A DNA stretch of 64,000 nucleotides from Mycolicibacterium aichiense (GCF_010726245.1 NZ_AP022561.1:682001-746000), one strand, 5' to 3'; shown: positions 1-8,998, counted from the stretch's first letter. Notes: generated by a model from the letters alone, not told the origin. Numbers and translations: made by a program.

Positions 1-117
1 GGCGGTGCTGCGATGCGGCACGTCGCCGCCGTGCTGCCAGTAGCCGATGTAGTCGATGTAGTCGCACAGCGGAGGCCCCGGTCGGTACAAGGCTGGACCC
101 GCTGGTTGCACGATCAC
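1..117 (-). CDS. AraC-type transcriptional regulator, N-terminal fragment
   Basis: The first 117 bases read on the minus strand as the beginning of a protein that runs off the window. GTG starts are possible at 117 or 111. The visible residues include RPGPPLCDYIDYIGYW followed by HG and PHRST. This resembles the N-terminal DUF6597-type segment of AraC-like regulators, where a proline-rich turn leads into an aromatic strand and a PxH motif. The DNA-binding part would lie outside the window. The gene is divergent from the YCII/sigma pair that follows, a common arrangement for these regulators. Only about 37 codons are visible, so the call is tentative. Confidence 0.45.
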   Translation of the reverse strand, partial: MIVQPAGPALYRPGPPLCDYIDYIGYWQHGGDVPHRSTA

Positions 118-221
118 CAGGGTATGCCCGACCGAGTGTCGGATTCCCGGAGCGTTGTTCGTCGTAGAGGTAGAGAGTGAGACCAGCAGGGTTTCACGCC
201 CTACTCTGGGAGGACGTCGTC

Positions 222-920
222 ATGTACTACTTCGCACTGCTGCAAACCCCTGAGCGCACCCTCAGCGCCGATGACGCAGGCCGGGAAATGCAGGCTTATG
301 CCGAGTTCCACGCCCGCGAGTCGGCGGCGATCCGTGAGGGTGATGCGTTGGGTCCGGCCGCCGAGGCGGTCCGGATCACCGGCGGACCGGATGCGCCGGT
401 GATCACCGACGGTCCGTACGCCGAGGGCGCCGAGGTGGCCGGTGGTTACTACATGTTCGAGGCCGACAACCTCGACGAGGCACTGCAGCTGGCCCGGCAG
501 ATTCCAGCGGCGCAATACGGAGCGATCGAGGTGTGGCCGGTGGTGCACTGGAATGCGGTGGGGCGGCCGACGACCGATTCCGATTGGCTGGCACTGCTTC
601 TCGAACCCGCCGATGAGGTGAACGTGCCCGGCACGCCCGAATGGGATCGAGGGTTGGCTCAGCACGCCGAGTTCGGGGCCGCGGCGGGATCGCACATCCT
701 CGGCGGGGCGCCGCTGCACCCGCCGACGACGGCGACGACGGTGCGCGTGCGGGACGGTGACGTGGTGTTGACCGACGGTCCCTACGCGGAGGCCGCCGAA
801 GTCGCCAACGGGTTCTACGTGCTGTCGGCCGCCGACCGTGACGAGGCGACGAAGATCGCGTCGATGATCCCGGCGTCGGTCGTCGAACTGCGCCGGCTGG
901 CAGGAGTGTCTGGGCTGTAA
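222..920 (+). CDS. Tandem YCII/DGPF-domain protein
   Basis: A 232-residue protein made of two YCII-related (DGPF) domains. Each copy carries the hallmark ITDGPYAEGAEVAGGYY or LTDGPYAEAAEVANGFY, followed by an acidic helix that ends in a QIP or MIP turn. The start at 222 is chosen because a GGGAGG ribosome site lies about eight bases upstream; a longer reading from 177 has no such signal. DGPF proteins are typical genomic partners of ECF42 sigma factors, and one starts at the next base after this stop codon, so the pair is almost certainly co-transcribed. The biochemical role of DGPF proteins is unknown. Confidence 0.9.
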   Translation: MYYFALLQTPERTLSADDAGREMQAYAEFHARESAAIREGDALGPAAEAVRITGGPDAPVITDGPYAEGAEVAGGYYMFEADNLDEALQLARQIPAAQYGAIEVWPVVHWNAVGRPTTDSDWLALLLEPADEVNVPGTPEWDRGLAQHAEFGAAAGSHILGGAPLHPPTTATTVRVRDGDVVLTDGPYAEAAEVANGFYVLSAADRDEATKIASMIPASVVELRRLAGVSGL

Positions 921-2141
921 ATGGGTTCGCTGGATGGTGTCTTCCGGCGGGAGTGGGGTCCCGCGGTGGCCGCGCTCGCGCGGTGGTCCGGTGATCTGGA
1001 CATCGCCGAGGACGCCGTCCAGGAAGCCTGCGCGGAGGCACTGCGGAGCTGGCCTCGCGACGGGATACCCGACAATCCCGGCGCGTGGCTGGTCACCGTC
1101 GGCCGTAATCGGGCCAGGGATCGCCTGCGTCGCGAATTGGTGCGCCCGGGAAAGGAATTGCTGGCCGTGCAGGGTGATGGACGCGCCGATGACCGGGTTG
1201 TGCACGGTGTGCGCGACGACGAGCTTCGGATGATGTTCACCTGCGCGCATCCCGCCCTCGAACGGGCGTCACAACTCGCGCTGACCTTGCGGCTGATATC
1301 GGGTCTGACGGTGCCGGAGATCGCCCGCGCGCTTCTGCTCAGCGAAACTGCTGTGGGACAGCGCATCACCCGCGCCAAGAGCAAGATCCGGCACGCCAAC
1401 ATCCCGCTACGGGTGCCCCCGCCCGAGCTGTTGGCTGAACGCACCCCGCACGTGCTGTCGTGTATCTACTCGGTGTTCACCGAGGGGTACTGGTCCACCG
1501 CCGGACCGTCTGCGATCCGTGACGAGCTGTGCGACGAAGGTGTCCGGCTGGCCGGCGAGCTGTGCCTGTTGATGCCTGCCGAACCGGACGCCCGCGCGTT
1601 GTATGCGCTTGTTCTGCTGCATGATTCGCGACGATCGACGCGCGTCGACGCCGACGGTGCGCTGGTGCCGCTCGAGGAGCAGGACCGGTCCCGGTGGGAT
1701 CGCGGCCGGATCTCCCGCGGGCTCGACCGGCTACGCCGTGCGGAAGGTGCGAGCGGGCCCTACCTTCCGCAGGCGGTGATCGCCGCCGCGCACGCGACCG
1801 CGCCGAGCTGGGAGCAGACCGACTGGCGGACCATCTGCCGGGCGTATGACCAGCTGCTGCGTCAGACGGACTCACCGGTGGTGCGGGCGAACCGGGCGCT
1901 CGCGATCGGGCTGCGCGACGGACCGGATGCCGGGTTGGCGGCTCTGGACCAGGTGGCGCACGATCCGCGATTGGCCCGATCCGCGCTCGTACCCACGGTG
2001 CGGGCCGACTTGTTGCGCCGAGCGGGAAGGCGCGCGGATGCGGTGCGCTGGTATCGCGACGCGATCGATCTCAACGGCTCCGAACCGGGCAAGGCGTTTC
2101 TGCGCCGTCGGATTGCCGAATGCGGCGGGGCAATCGCATAA
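921..2141 (+). CDS. ECF42-type RNA polymerase sigma factor with C-terminal extension
   Basis: A 406-residue extracytoplasmic-function sigma factor. Region 2 (about residues 5-75) contains IAEDAVQEACAEAL and the promoter-melting helix. Region 4 (about 110-155) contains GLTVPEIARALLLSETAVGQ. The remaining 200 or more residues form the DUF6596/TPR-like C-terminal domain that defines group ECF42 and makes it longer than ordinary ECF factors. No anti-sigma factor lies next to it. In this group the extension is thought to control activity, and target promoters usually drive DGPF genes such as the upstream neighbour. The ATG directly follows the neighbour's TAA, which indicates translational coupling. 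Confidence 0.92.
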   Translation: MGSLDGVFRREWGPAVAALARWSGDLDIAEDAVQEACAEALRSWPRDGIPDNPGAWLVTVGRNRARDRLRRELVRPGKELLAVQGDGRADDRVVHGVRDDELRMMFTCAHPALERASQLALTLRLISGLTVPEIARALLLSETAVGQRITRAKSKIRHANIPLRVPPPELLAERTPHVLSCIYSVFTEGYWSTAGPSAIRDELCDEGVRLAGELCLLMPAEPDARALYALVLLHDSRRSTRVDADGALVPLEEQDRSRWDRGRISRGLDRLRRAEGASGPYLPQAVIAAAHATAPSWEQTDWRTICRAYDQLLRQTDSPVVRANRALAIGLRDGPDAGLAALDQVAHDPRLARSALVPTVRADLLRRAGRRADAVRWYRDAIDLNGSEPGKAFLRRRIAECGGAIA

Positions 2142-2204
2142 CAAAGAGGTCGGTAAGACAACGATAAGGAAACGCGCAGATCGCAAACGGTTATCGCGCC
2201 GTGT

Positions 2205-2223
2205 CACAAATGTGACATTTGTG
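2205..2223. promoter_or_regulatory. Palindromic operator candidate upstream of a small membrane gene
   Basis: Perfect inverted repeat CACAAATG-TGA-CATTTGTG. It overlaps a second palindrome, GTCACA-AA-TGTGAC, at 2203-2216. It lies 63 bases before the proposed GTG start at 2287, in a 145-bp gap after the sigma gene. There is no T-run, so a repressor site is more likely than a terminator. Which protein binds it is not shown by the sequence. Confidence 0.55.
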
Positions 2224-2286
2224 CACCAGTGTTACCGAAGTGAAATCGAGCGCCGCGGGCCTCGATGAGGGATGGGAGGAGTGGCC

Positions 2287-2568
2287 GTGACTTCTATGAC
2301 GATGTACGACCAGTCGTGGACGGCCCCGACCATGCTGAGCCTGTGGACGGAGCCGCTGACCAAGCGCGGCAGGGTCGTTCGTCAGGCATCCAAGTGGGCC
2401 GGCGTCATCGACACGACCGTGACGGTGCTCTGCCCGCCGGTGGTGTCGGTGTGCGCGATCTTCGCCGCCGTGGTGTGGCCTGCACATGATCCGAGCGAGA
2501 TGGTGGGCCACGCGGCGACCTCCGCGCCGGTCAACGCCCTGGTGCAGGAGAGCGCACCGGCTCCCTAG
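2287..2568 (+). CDS. Small hypothetical protein with one hydrophobic segment
   Basis: A reading frame of about 93 residues. GTG at 2287 is preferred because GGGAGGAG lies a few bases upstream; GTG 2281 and ATG 2296 are alternatives. A central hydrophobic stretch (around TVLCPPVVSVCAIFAAVVW) could cross the membrane once, and the rest is polar. No family is recognised. The 3' end overlaps the convergent TetR gene by 38 bases, which is a reason for caution. The palindrome at 2205-2223 and the good ribosome site support it being real. Confidence 0.5.
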   Translation: MTSMTMYDQSWTAPTMLSLWTEPLTKRGRVVRQASKWAGVIDTTVTVLCPPVVSVCAIFAAVVWPAHDPSEMVGHAATSAPVNALVQESAPAP

Positions 2569-3163
2569 CCGGCGCGTGCAATGCCGCGCCGACCCAGCGG
2601 CGCAGATACTGGCGCAAGTCGTCACCCTGTCGCGGCGGCCGGCCCGGATCGAGCACGAACGACTGGATGATCCGCAGCAGGTGTTCGCCGAGCTCGTCGA
2701 GATCACTGTCACTGAAACCCGCTGCGCCCCAATCGACGTCGAAGCGGCGCAGCATCGAACCCGCGAACGTCAGCGCGACATCCGAGGTGACCTCGGCGCT
2801 GAACGTGCTCGAGCGCTCGGGTCCTAGCAGCAACCCCATGTGCTTGTCGTGAGGCAACCATTCCACCGCCGCGGCTATGCCTTCGGTCACCGCGTCGGCC
2901 GGGTCGGTGATGCCGGCCAGGTGATCGGCCAGCCGGTCGAGGAACCCGGTCGCCGCCACCATGGCCGAGGCCTGCAACAGCGCGTCGGTGCTGGGGAAGT
3001 AGCGATAGACGGTCTGGCGGGTGACACCCAGCGTGCGAGCGACGTCGGCGATGCTGAGGTCGGCACCGTGTGAGTCGATGGCCTTGTTGGCCGCCGCCAG
3101 GATTCTGGCGACGGCTTCCTCGTCGGTGGCGGGCGCGGCTCCTGACCATCCGTGTGTCCGCAT
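2531..3163 (-). CDS. TetR/AcrR-family transcriptional regulator
   Basis: A 210-residue regulator with an N-terminal helix-turn-helix domain. The segment LSIADVARTLGVTRQTVYRY (about residues 35-54) is the recognition-helix region followed by the conserved FP turn. The remaining helical domain would bind a ligand and dimerise. The gene starts one base after the stop of the membrane-protein gene at 3165-3557, so the two form an operon. A 7-bp-arm inverted repeat in front of that operon (3569-3586) is a plausible autoregulatory site. Ligand unknown. Confidence 0.88.
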   Translation of the reverse strand: MRTHGWSGAAPATDEEAVARILAAANKAIDSHGADLSIADVARTLGVTRQTVYRYFPSTDALLQASAMVAATGFLDRLADHLAGITDPADAVTEGIAAAVEWLPHDKHMGLLLGPERSSTFSAEVTSDVALTFAGSMLRRFDVDWGAAGFSDSDLDELGEHLLRIIQSFVLDPGRPPRQGDDLRQYLRRWVGAALHAPAREPVRSPAPGR

Positions 3164-3164
3164 G

Positions 3165-3557
3165 TCAGCCGCCCACCGCGGAGTAGTAGGCGACGCCGCC
3201 GAAGAGCAGAACGGTCAAGCACAGCACCAACGTCCCAACGGCGAAGGGCCACGCTGGTTTGCGTCGAGCGAGCTGGACGATCGCGACGACGATTCCGACC
3301 ACACCGAGCGCCGCGGCAACCGCCACCGAGGTCATCACCGCGGTCACCGCACCCTCGACACTGCATGTCGCCGGCGGGCAGTAGTCCAGGAAGGCCAGCG
3401 AGAACAGGCCGAGAAAAGCCGCGCCGGCGCCGACCACCACCGTCAGGACCATGAAGATGATCGAGATCGTCAGGTCGGCCGCTGACCGTGGCGGTTTGGC
3501 CGGAAGTACCGGATATGCCGGATATGCCGGGTGGGGCGGATAGCCCGGGTAGCCCAT
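3165..3557 (-). CDS. Proline/tyrosine-rich small membrane protein
   Basis: A 130-residue protein with an N-terminal Pro-Tyr-Gly segment (GYPGYPPHPAYPAYP) followed by about three hydrophobic helices near residues 28-52, 68-92 and 100-122. Two cysteines (DYCPPATC) sit in the first loop and may form a disulfide. The layout is common among mycobacterial membrane proteins of unknown function. It is the first gene of a two-gene operon with the TetR at 2531-3163, so it may be that regulator's target. Confidence 0.7.
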   Translation of the reverse strand: MGYPGYPPHPAYPAYPVLPAKPPRSAADLTISIIFMVLTVVVGAGAAFLGLFSLAFLDYCPPATCSVEGAVTAVMTSVAVAAALGVVGIVVAIVQLARRKPAWPFAVGTLVLCLTVLLFGGVAYYSAVGG

Positions 3558-3568
3558 GACCCGGGATG

Positions 3569-3586
3569 CTATCGCGCTAGCGATAG
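3569..3586. promoter_or_regulatory. Inverted repeat ahead of the membrane protein/TetR operon
   Basis: CTATCGC-GCTA-GCGATAG, 7-bp arms with a 4-base spacer. It sits 11 bases upstream of the ATG at 3557 and covers the stop codon of the P450 gene. There is no T-run, so an operator for the downstream TetR operon is favoured over a terminator. Confidence 0.4.
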
Positions 3587-4815
3587 GCGACCGGCAAATG
3601 CTTGACGCCGTTGAGCCAGCCCGACCGGAGTCGCTCCGGGTCGCCGAGCTTGCTGATGTCCGGGATCTGGTTGGCGATCTCGTTGAAGATCAGCTTGATC
3701 TCCATCCGCGCGAGGTTGGCGCCGATGCAGAAGTGCGCGCCGTTGCCGCCGAAACCGAGGTGGGGGTTCGGGTCACGCAAAATGTTGAATCCGAACGGGT
3801 TGTCGAAGACTTCCTCGTCATAGTTGGCCGAGCTGTAGAACAGGCCGGCCCGCTGGCCCTTGCGGATCGTCACGCCGCCGAGTTCGACGTCGGCGGTGGC
3901 GGTGCGCTGGAAGCAGTGCACCGGGGTGGCCCACCGAACGATCTCGTCGGCCGTCGTCTCCGGGCGTTCCCGCTTGAAAAGCTCCCACTGGTCCGGGTTT
4001 TCGAAGAACGCGTTCATACCGTGGGTCATGGCGTTACGGGTGGTCTCGTTGCCGGCCACCGCGAGCAGGATCACGAAGAACGCGAACTCGACCTCGGAGA
4101 GTGACTCGCCATCCAAGTCCGCCTCCACCAGGCGGGTGACGATATCGTCGGCCGGGCACTGCCTGCGCTGCTCGGCCATCGAGTACGCGTAGCCCATCAG
4201 CTCGGCGTTCGCCTCGATCGGGTCGACGTCGTTGAATTCCGGATCGTCGGTGTTCATGATGCTGTTGGTCCAGTGGAAGAGCTTCTGTCGATCGTCTTCC
4301 GGAACGCCGAGCAGATCGGCGATCGCCAGCAGCGGAAGCTGCATCGCGATGTCGTCGACGAAATCGCCGGTGTTTTTCGCGGCGGCCGCGGCCACGATGT
4401 CACGTGCGGCGTCGGCCAGCTTCTCCTCCAGCTTGGCCACCGCGCGCGGGGTGAACAGTCGCGAGACCAGCTTGCGCAGCCGGGTGTGCTCGGGTGCGTC
4501 GTGATTGATCAGCAGCGCTTTGGTGATCTCCACCTGGTCTGCGGTCATGTCGTCGGCGAAACGCATGACGACGCCCTTCTGGTTGGTCGACCACAGGTCG
4601 CCGTCGCGGGAGATATCCCGGATGTCGCGGTGCTTGCTGATCACCCAGTACCCGCCGTCGTCGAAGACCGTGCCGCCGAGCGGCTGCTCGTTCCACCAGA
4701 CCGGGGCGGTCTGGCGCAATTGCGCGAACTGGGCGACGGGCATGCCCTCTTTGATCAGGTCCGGATCGGTGAAGTCGAAGCCCGCTCCGAACGGACACAC
4801 GCTGGCGGCGGTCAT
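3577..4815 (-). CDS. Cytochrome P450, CYP125-like
   Basis: A 412-residue heme monooxygenase. The oxygen-binding helix reads AVAGNETTRN. The heme loop FGGNGAHFCIGANLAR places the thiolate ligand at Cys363. The N-terminus (GFDFTDPDL, then PVAQFAQLRQTAPVWWN) and C-terminus (ERLRSGWLNGVKH) resemble M. tuberculosis CYP125, the steroid C26 hydroxylase, but the overall divergence suggests another subfamily. Substrate is therefore inferred to be a sterol or branched lipid. It is divergent from an acyl-CoA carboxyltransferase across an 87-bp gap that holds a palindrome. No ferredoxin gene is adjacent. Confidence 0.9.
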   Translation of the reverse strand: MTAASVCPFGAGFDFTDPDLIKEGMPVAQFAQLRQTAPVWWNEQPLGGTVFDDGGYWVISKHRDIRDISRDGDLWSTNQKGVVMRFADDMTADQVEITKALLINHDAPEHTRLRKLVSRLFTPRAVAKLEEKLADAARDIVAAAAAKNTGDFVDDIAMQLPLLAIADLLGVPEDDRQKLFHWTNSIMNTDDPEFNDVDPIEANAELMGYAYSMAEQRRQCPADDIVTRLVEADLDGESLSEVEFAFFVILLAVAGNETTRNAMTHGMNAFFENPDQWELFKRERPETTADEIVRWATPVHCFQRTATADVELGGVTIRKGQRAGLFYSSANYDEEVFDNPFGFNILRDPNPHLGFGGNGAHFCIGANLARMEIKLIFNEIANQIPDISKLGDPERLRSGWLNGVKHLPVAYR

Positions 4816-4860
4816 GGTCTACCTCGCTGTAGTTGTGATGTAGCGCACCTGTGCAATGAC

Positions 4861-4885
4861 CATACACCGCGAGGCTGAGTGTATG
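4861..4885. promoter_or_regulatory. Inverted repeat in the P450/carboxyltransferase divergent promoter
   Basis: CATACAC and GTGTATG arms, 7 bp each and separated by 11 bases, midway between the P450 start (4815) and the carboxyltransferase start (4903). Its position lets one bound dimer control both genes. Regulator not identified. Confidence 0.4.
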
Positions 4886-4902
4886 CCCGTTAGGTTCGAT
4901 CG

Positions 4903-6441
4903 ATGACGGATCGTCCAGACCTCGCGGAGTTGCTGCGTCGGCGAGCGCTGACCGAAGACGCAGCCCGCCCCGACGCGGTCGAGCGCCGCCACGCCGCCGG
5001 CGGCCGGACCGCCCGCGAGAACATCGACGACCTGGTGGACGCCGATTCGTTCGTGGAGTACGGGCGGTTCGCGATCGCCGCGCAGCGCCGCCGCCGCGAT
5101 CTCGACGACCTGATCGCCCGCACCCCCGCCGACGGGCTGATCGCCGGCACCGCACAGGTCAACGGCAAACCGTGCGCGGTGTTGTCCTACGACTACACGG
5201 TGCTGGCCGGCACCCAGGGCTACGTCGGGCATCGCAAGAAAGACCGGCTCTTCGAGCTCATCGAGCGGATGCGGCTGCCCACGATCTTCTTCGCCGAGGG
5301 CGGCGGCGGCCGGCCCGGCGATACCGATTACCCGGCGGTCTCACAGCTCGAGACTCGGGCCTTCAAACTGTGGGCGGCGCTCTCAGGAGTGGTGCCGCGC
5401 ATCGCAATCGTCAAAGGCCGCTGCTTCGCGGGCAACGCCGTGATCGCCGGCTGTTCGGACCTCATCGTCGCCACCGCCGACACCTCGATCGGGATGGGCG
5501 GCCCGGCGATGATCGCCGGCGGCGGACTGGGCGAGGTCGAATCCGACGCCGTCGGCCCGATTTCGGTACAGGCGCCCAACGGTGTCGTCGACGTCGTCGT
5601 GGCCGACGAGGCCGAGGCCGTCGCGGTCGCCAAACGGCTCCTCGGCTACTTTCAGGGTGTCGCCGAGCCGGGGGCCGTCGCCGACCAAAACACTTTGCGC
5701 ACAGTCATTCCCGAACGCGCCCGGCGCGCCTACCCGATCAAGCCGGTCATCGAAACCATCGCCGACCAAGGTTCGGTGACGTTCCTGCGGGAGAAGTTCG
5801 CCGCGGAGATGGTCACCGCGCTGGCGCGGGTCGACGGCCGCCCCGTCGGTGTGATCGCCAACAACACCATGGTGATGGCCGGGGCGATCACCGCCGCGGC
5901 GGCCGACAAAGCCGCGCGCTTCCTGCAACTGTGCGACACCTTCGGCTTGCCGGTCGTCTCGCTGATCGACTGCCCGGGCTACATGGTCGGGCCGGCCGCC
6001 GAGGCAGAGGCATTGGTGCGGCGGGCGTCGCGGATGCTGGTCGCCGGCGCGGCTCTGCGGGTGCCGTTGGTGGCGGTCGTGCTGCGCCGCGGCTACGGGC
6101 TGGGCGCGCAGGCGATGACCGGCGGCAGCCTGCACGAGCCCCTGCTGACCGTGGCCTGGTCGAGCGCGCACCTCGGGCCGATGGGTCTGGAGGGCGCGGT
6201 GCGCCTGGGAATGCGCAAGGAGCTGGAAGCCATCTCCGACGACCCCGAGCGGGAACAGCGGGTCGCCGAGGCGACCGCGGCGATGGAGGAGAACGCCAAA
6301 GCGCTCAACGCCGCCCAGATCTTCGAAGTCGACGACGTCATAGACCCGGCGGAGACCCGCGGCCTGATCGTCGCGACCCTGGCCGCCGCCGCTGCGCGCG
6401 GCGAACTCCCGCCACCGAGGCGGTTCGTCGACACCTGGTAG
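4903..6441 (+). CDS. Acyl-CoA carboxylase, carboxyltransferase (AccD-like) subunit
   Basis: A 512-residue protein with the two crotonase-fold halves of biotin-dependent carboxyltransferases. The first half includes FFAEGGGGRPGDTD and the oxyanion region GRCFAGNAVIAGCSD. The second includes SLIDCPGYMVGP and the RRGYGLGAQAMTGGS segment. It would transfer CO2 from carboxybiotin to an acyl-CoA. Length and motifs match propionyl-CoA/geranyl-CoA carboxylase beta subunits. No biotin carboxylase or BCCP gene lies nearby, so it must use an alpha subunit encoded elsewhere. Acyl specificity cannot be read from the sequence. purD follows after a short gap. Confidence 0.88.
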   Translation: MTDRPDLAELLRRRALTEDAARPDAVERRHAAGGRTARENIDDLVDADSFVEYGRFAIAAQRRRRDLDDLIARTPADGLIAGTAQVNGKPCAVLSYDYTVLAGTQGYVGHRKKDRLFELIERMRLPTIFFAEGGGGRPGDTDYPAVSQLETRAFKLWAALSGVVPRIAIVKGRCFAGNAVIAGCSDLIVATADTSIGMGGPAMIAGGGLGEVESDAVGPISVQAPNGVVDVVVADEAEAVAVAKRLLGYFQGVAEPGAVADQNTLRTVIPERARRAYPIKPVIETIADQGSVTFLREKFAAEMVTALARVDGRPVGVIANNTMVMAGAITAAAADKAARFLQLCDTFGLPVVSLIDCPGYMVGPAAEAEALVRRASRMLVAGAALRVPLVAVVLRRGYGLGAQAMTGGSLHEPLLTVAWSSAHLGPMGLEGAVRLGMRKELEAISDDPEREQRVAEATAAMEENAKALNAAQIFEVDDVIDPAETRGLIVATLAAAAARGELPPPRRFVDTW

Positions 6442-6468
6442 TGGGGCAGGGCGATAGGGTGTGAACCT

Positions 6469-7740
6469 GTGCGCGTCCTCGTGATCGGATCCGGTGCCCG
6501 CGAACACGCCCTGTTGTTGGGCCTGCGCAGAGACCCCAGTGTGGACTTCCTGGCCGTCGCGCCGGGCAACGCCGGCACAGCGGCCGTTGCCGAACAGCAC
6601 GAGGTGGACGTCACCTCAGCCGAAGCCGTCACCGCCCTTGCTCGCAAGCTCGCGGTGGACCTGGTGATCATCGGGCCCGAGGTGCCGCTGGTTCTCGGCG
6701 TCGCCGATGCGGTGCGGGCTGCGGGGATCGCCTGCTTCGGCCCGTCGAAGGACGCCGCCCGGATCGAGGGTTCCAAGGCGTTCGCCAAAGACGTGATGGC
6801 GGCCGCCGGCGTCCGTACCGCGGGCAGCGAGACCGTCGACAACCCGGCCCACCTTGATGCCGCGCTGGATCGCTTCGGTCCCGCTGCAGCCCAGCCCGCC
6901 TGGGTGGTCAAGGATGACGGGCTGGCCGCGGGCAAGGGTGTGGTGGTCACCGACGACCGCGACGTGGCCCGCGCGCACGCCGCCTCGCTACTCGACTCGG
7001 GCCACCCGGTGCTGCTGGAGTCCTTCCTCGACGGACCCGAGGTGTCGCTGTTCTGTCTGGTCGACGGTGAAACGGTGGTCCCGCTGCTGCCCGCCCAGGA
7101 CTTCAAGCGGGTCGGCGACGACGACGCCGGGCCCAATACCGGCGGGATGGGCGCTTATTCGCCACTGCCGTGGCTGCCGTCCGACGTGCTGTCGGCGATC
7201 GTCAGCGGTGTCGTCGAACCCGTTGCCGCCGAACTGGTCCGCCGTGGCTGTCCGTTCTCCGGGCTGCTGTATGCGGGGCTGGCGATCACCTCGACCGGCC
7301 CTGCCGTCATCGAATTCAATTGCCGCTTTGGCGATCCCGAGACCCAAGCGGTGTTGGCGCTGCTGGAATCGCCGCTGGGGCAGCTGTTGCATGCCACCGC
7401 CACCGGAACGCTGGCCGACGCAGGCCCGCTCGAATGGCACGACGGATACGCGGTCACCGTGGTGGTGGCCGCCGAGAACTACCCCGGCCGTCCTCGGGTC
7501 GGCGATGTGATCACCGGGTCGGAGGCCGACGGCGTTCTGCATGCCGGCACCGCCCGGCGCGACGACGGAACCATCGTGTCCTCCGGCGGGCGGGTGCTCT
7601 CGATCGTCGGCACCGGAGCCGACCTGGCGGCCGCCCGCGAGGAGGCCTACCAGATCGTGTCCTCGATCCGGTTGCCGGGCAGCCACTTCCGCAGTGACAT
7701 CGGGCTGGCGGCCGCCGAGGGGCGCATTACACTAGCTTGA
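6469..7740 (+). CDS. purD: Phosphoribosylamine-glycine ligase
   Basis: GAR synthetase, 423 residues, the second step of de novo purine synthesis. It joins phosphoribosylamine and glycine using ATP. The N-terminal nucleotide fold begins [14 protein letters not shown]. The ATP-grasp part contains [18 protein letters not shown], and the conserved [10 protein letters not shown] and [12 protein letters not shown] segments are present. GTG at 6469 gives the expected N-terminus. The 3' end overlaps the convergent P450 gene by 14 bases. It is the first of eight pur genes in this window. Confidence 0.98.
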   Translation: MRVLVIGSGAREHALLLGLRRDPSVDFLAVAPGNAGTAAVAEQHEVDVTSAEAVTALARKLAVDLVIIGPEVPLVLGVADAVRAAGIACFGPSKDAARIEGSKAFAKDVMAAAGVRTAGSETVDNPAHLDAALDRFGPAAAQPAWVVKDDGLAAGKGVVVTDDRDVARAHAASLLDSGHPVLLESFLDGPEVSLFCLVDGETVVPLLPAQDFKRVGDDDAGPNTGGMGAYSPLPWLPSDVLSAIVSGVVEPVAAELVRRGCPFSGLLYAGLAITSTGPAVIEFNCRFGDPETQAVLALLESPLGQLLHATATGTLADAGPLEWHDGYAVTVVVAAENYPGRPRVGDVITGSEADGVLHAGTARRDDGTIVSSGGRVLSIVGTGADLAAAREEAYQIVSSIRLPGSHFRSDIGLAAAEGRITLA

Positions 7741-8998
7741 CCGGTAGCCGCTTCACGCCGTGAATCACGTTGCTGTGCAGGTACTCCGGCTCGCCGACCT
7801 GAACGTCCGGTAGCCGGGTGAGCAGCTGGTGGAACAGCTGGCGCAGCTCGGTTCTCGCGAGGTTCGCGCCAAGGCAGAAGTGCGGCCCGCCGCCACCGAA
7901 ACCGAAGTGCGGGTTCGGCGATCGGGACATGTCGAATTCGCCGGGCCGGTCGAACACCGCGTCGTCGCGGTTGGCCGAACAATAGAACAGCGCGATCTTC
8001 TCGCCGGCCTTGATCTGGGTGCCTGCCAGCTCGGTGTCGGCGGTGGCATGGCGGGCGAAGTTCAGCACCGGGGTGGCCCAGCGGATGAACTCCTCGACCG
8101 CCGGGGCGATGCGAGCGTCGAAATCCTTTATCAGCCAGGACTTTTGGTCGGGGTTGTCGGCCAGCGCCTTGAACGCATGTGAGGTGGTCTGCTTGGTGGT
8201 GTCGTTTCCTGCGGAGGCCAGCAGCACCATGAACGACCCGATCTGGACATCGGTGAGCTGGTGGCCGTCGACCTCGGCGTTGACGATGTTGGTCATCAGG
8301 TCGTCGTGCGGCTCGCGGCGGCGCAGCTGGGCCAGCTCGATTCCCGAACTGGTGAGGATCCCGATCTGGGTCAGCGCATGCGTGGCGCGTTCTTCGAATG
8401 AGGCGTAGTCGTCATCGGTGGCGCTGAACAGGCTTTCGGCCGCGTAGGCCACCGCCTGCTGGTCTTCGGGGGCGATGCCGATCATGTCCGAGACCGTGCG
8501 CATCGGCAGCTTCGCCGAGCATTCGGCGACGAAGTCGATTTCCCCGCCGTCGCGCAGCCGTTCGATCAGCCGGTCGACGATCTCGGCGGCGTTGGCCTGG
8601 ATCTGGGCCTCGATGCGGCGGACCTGCTTGGGAGTGAACGTCCCACTGATCAACCGCCGATACAGGGTGTGCTCCGGCGGATCCATGGCCAGGAAGAAGC
8701 TGGTGGCCTGTTGAACCTCGGCGGGCAGCGGGTCGACGCTCATGCCCAGCGCCGAGCTGAAGATGTCGGTGTGCTGGCTGACGTACTTGATGTCGGCGTG
8801 GCGGGTGATCGCCCAGTACCCGGTCTCCGAATGGGGGAACACCGAGGACACCGGCGGATGCCACGACAGCCCGTCGGCAGCTCGCAGCTGCGCGAACGTG
8901 CGGTCCCGGGTGGCGAAGTCGGCGGTCCAGAAGTCCGGCGCGGAGATGTCGAGCGGGTGGTACGGCCGCGGGGACAGCGGTGGGCTTTCGACGGTCAT
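7727..8998 (-). CDS. Cytochrome P450
   Basis: A 423-residue heme monooxygenase. The start is set at ATG 8998, where GGCGAGGAG forms a ribosome site; a longer frame to 9112 lacks one. Hallmarks are the oxygen-binding [11 protein letters not shown] helix, an [10 protein letters not shown] segment of the K-helix, and the heme loop [16 protein letters not shown] with Cys375 as ligand. It belongs to the same broad group as the CYP125/CYP142-like enzymes, and the exact family is not assigned. It converges with purD, overlapping by 14 bases. No redox partner is adjacent. Confidence 0.9.
   Translation of the reverse strand: MTVESPPLSPRPYHPLDISAPDFWTADFATRDRTFAQLRAADGLSWHPPVSSVFPHSETGYWAITRHADIKYVSQHTDIFSSALGMSVDPLPAEVQQATSFFLAMDPPEHTLYRRLISGTFTPKQVRRIEAQIQANAAEIVDRLIERLRDGGEIDFVAECSAKLPMRTVSDMIGIAPEDQQAVAYAAESLFSATDDDYASFEERATHALTQIGILTSSGIELAQLRRREPHDDLMTNIVNAEVDGHQLTDVQIGSFMVLLASAGNDTTKQTTSHAFKALADNPDQKSWLIKDFDARIAPAVEEFIRWATPVLNFARHATADTELAGTQIKAGEKIALFYCSANRDDAVFDRPGEFDMSRSPNPHFGFGGGGPHFCLGANLARTELRQLFHQLLTRLPDVQVGEPEYLHSNVIHGVKRLPVKLV

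Noticed and set aside
201..1250. Long minus-strand open frame opposite the YCII and sigma genes
   Set aside because: It is fully antisense to two well-supported genes and its composition (His/Arg/Gln-rich) is typical of antisense frames in GC-rich DNA.
2201..2223. A CRP-type (TGTGA-N6-TCACA) binding site
   Set aside because: The half-sites present are in the opposite order (TCACA-AA-TGTGA), so the consensus is not met. The palindrome is kept only as an unassigned operator.
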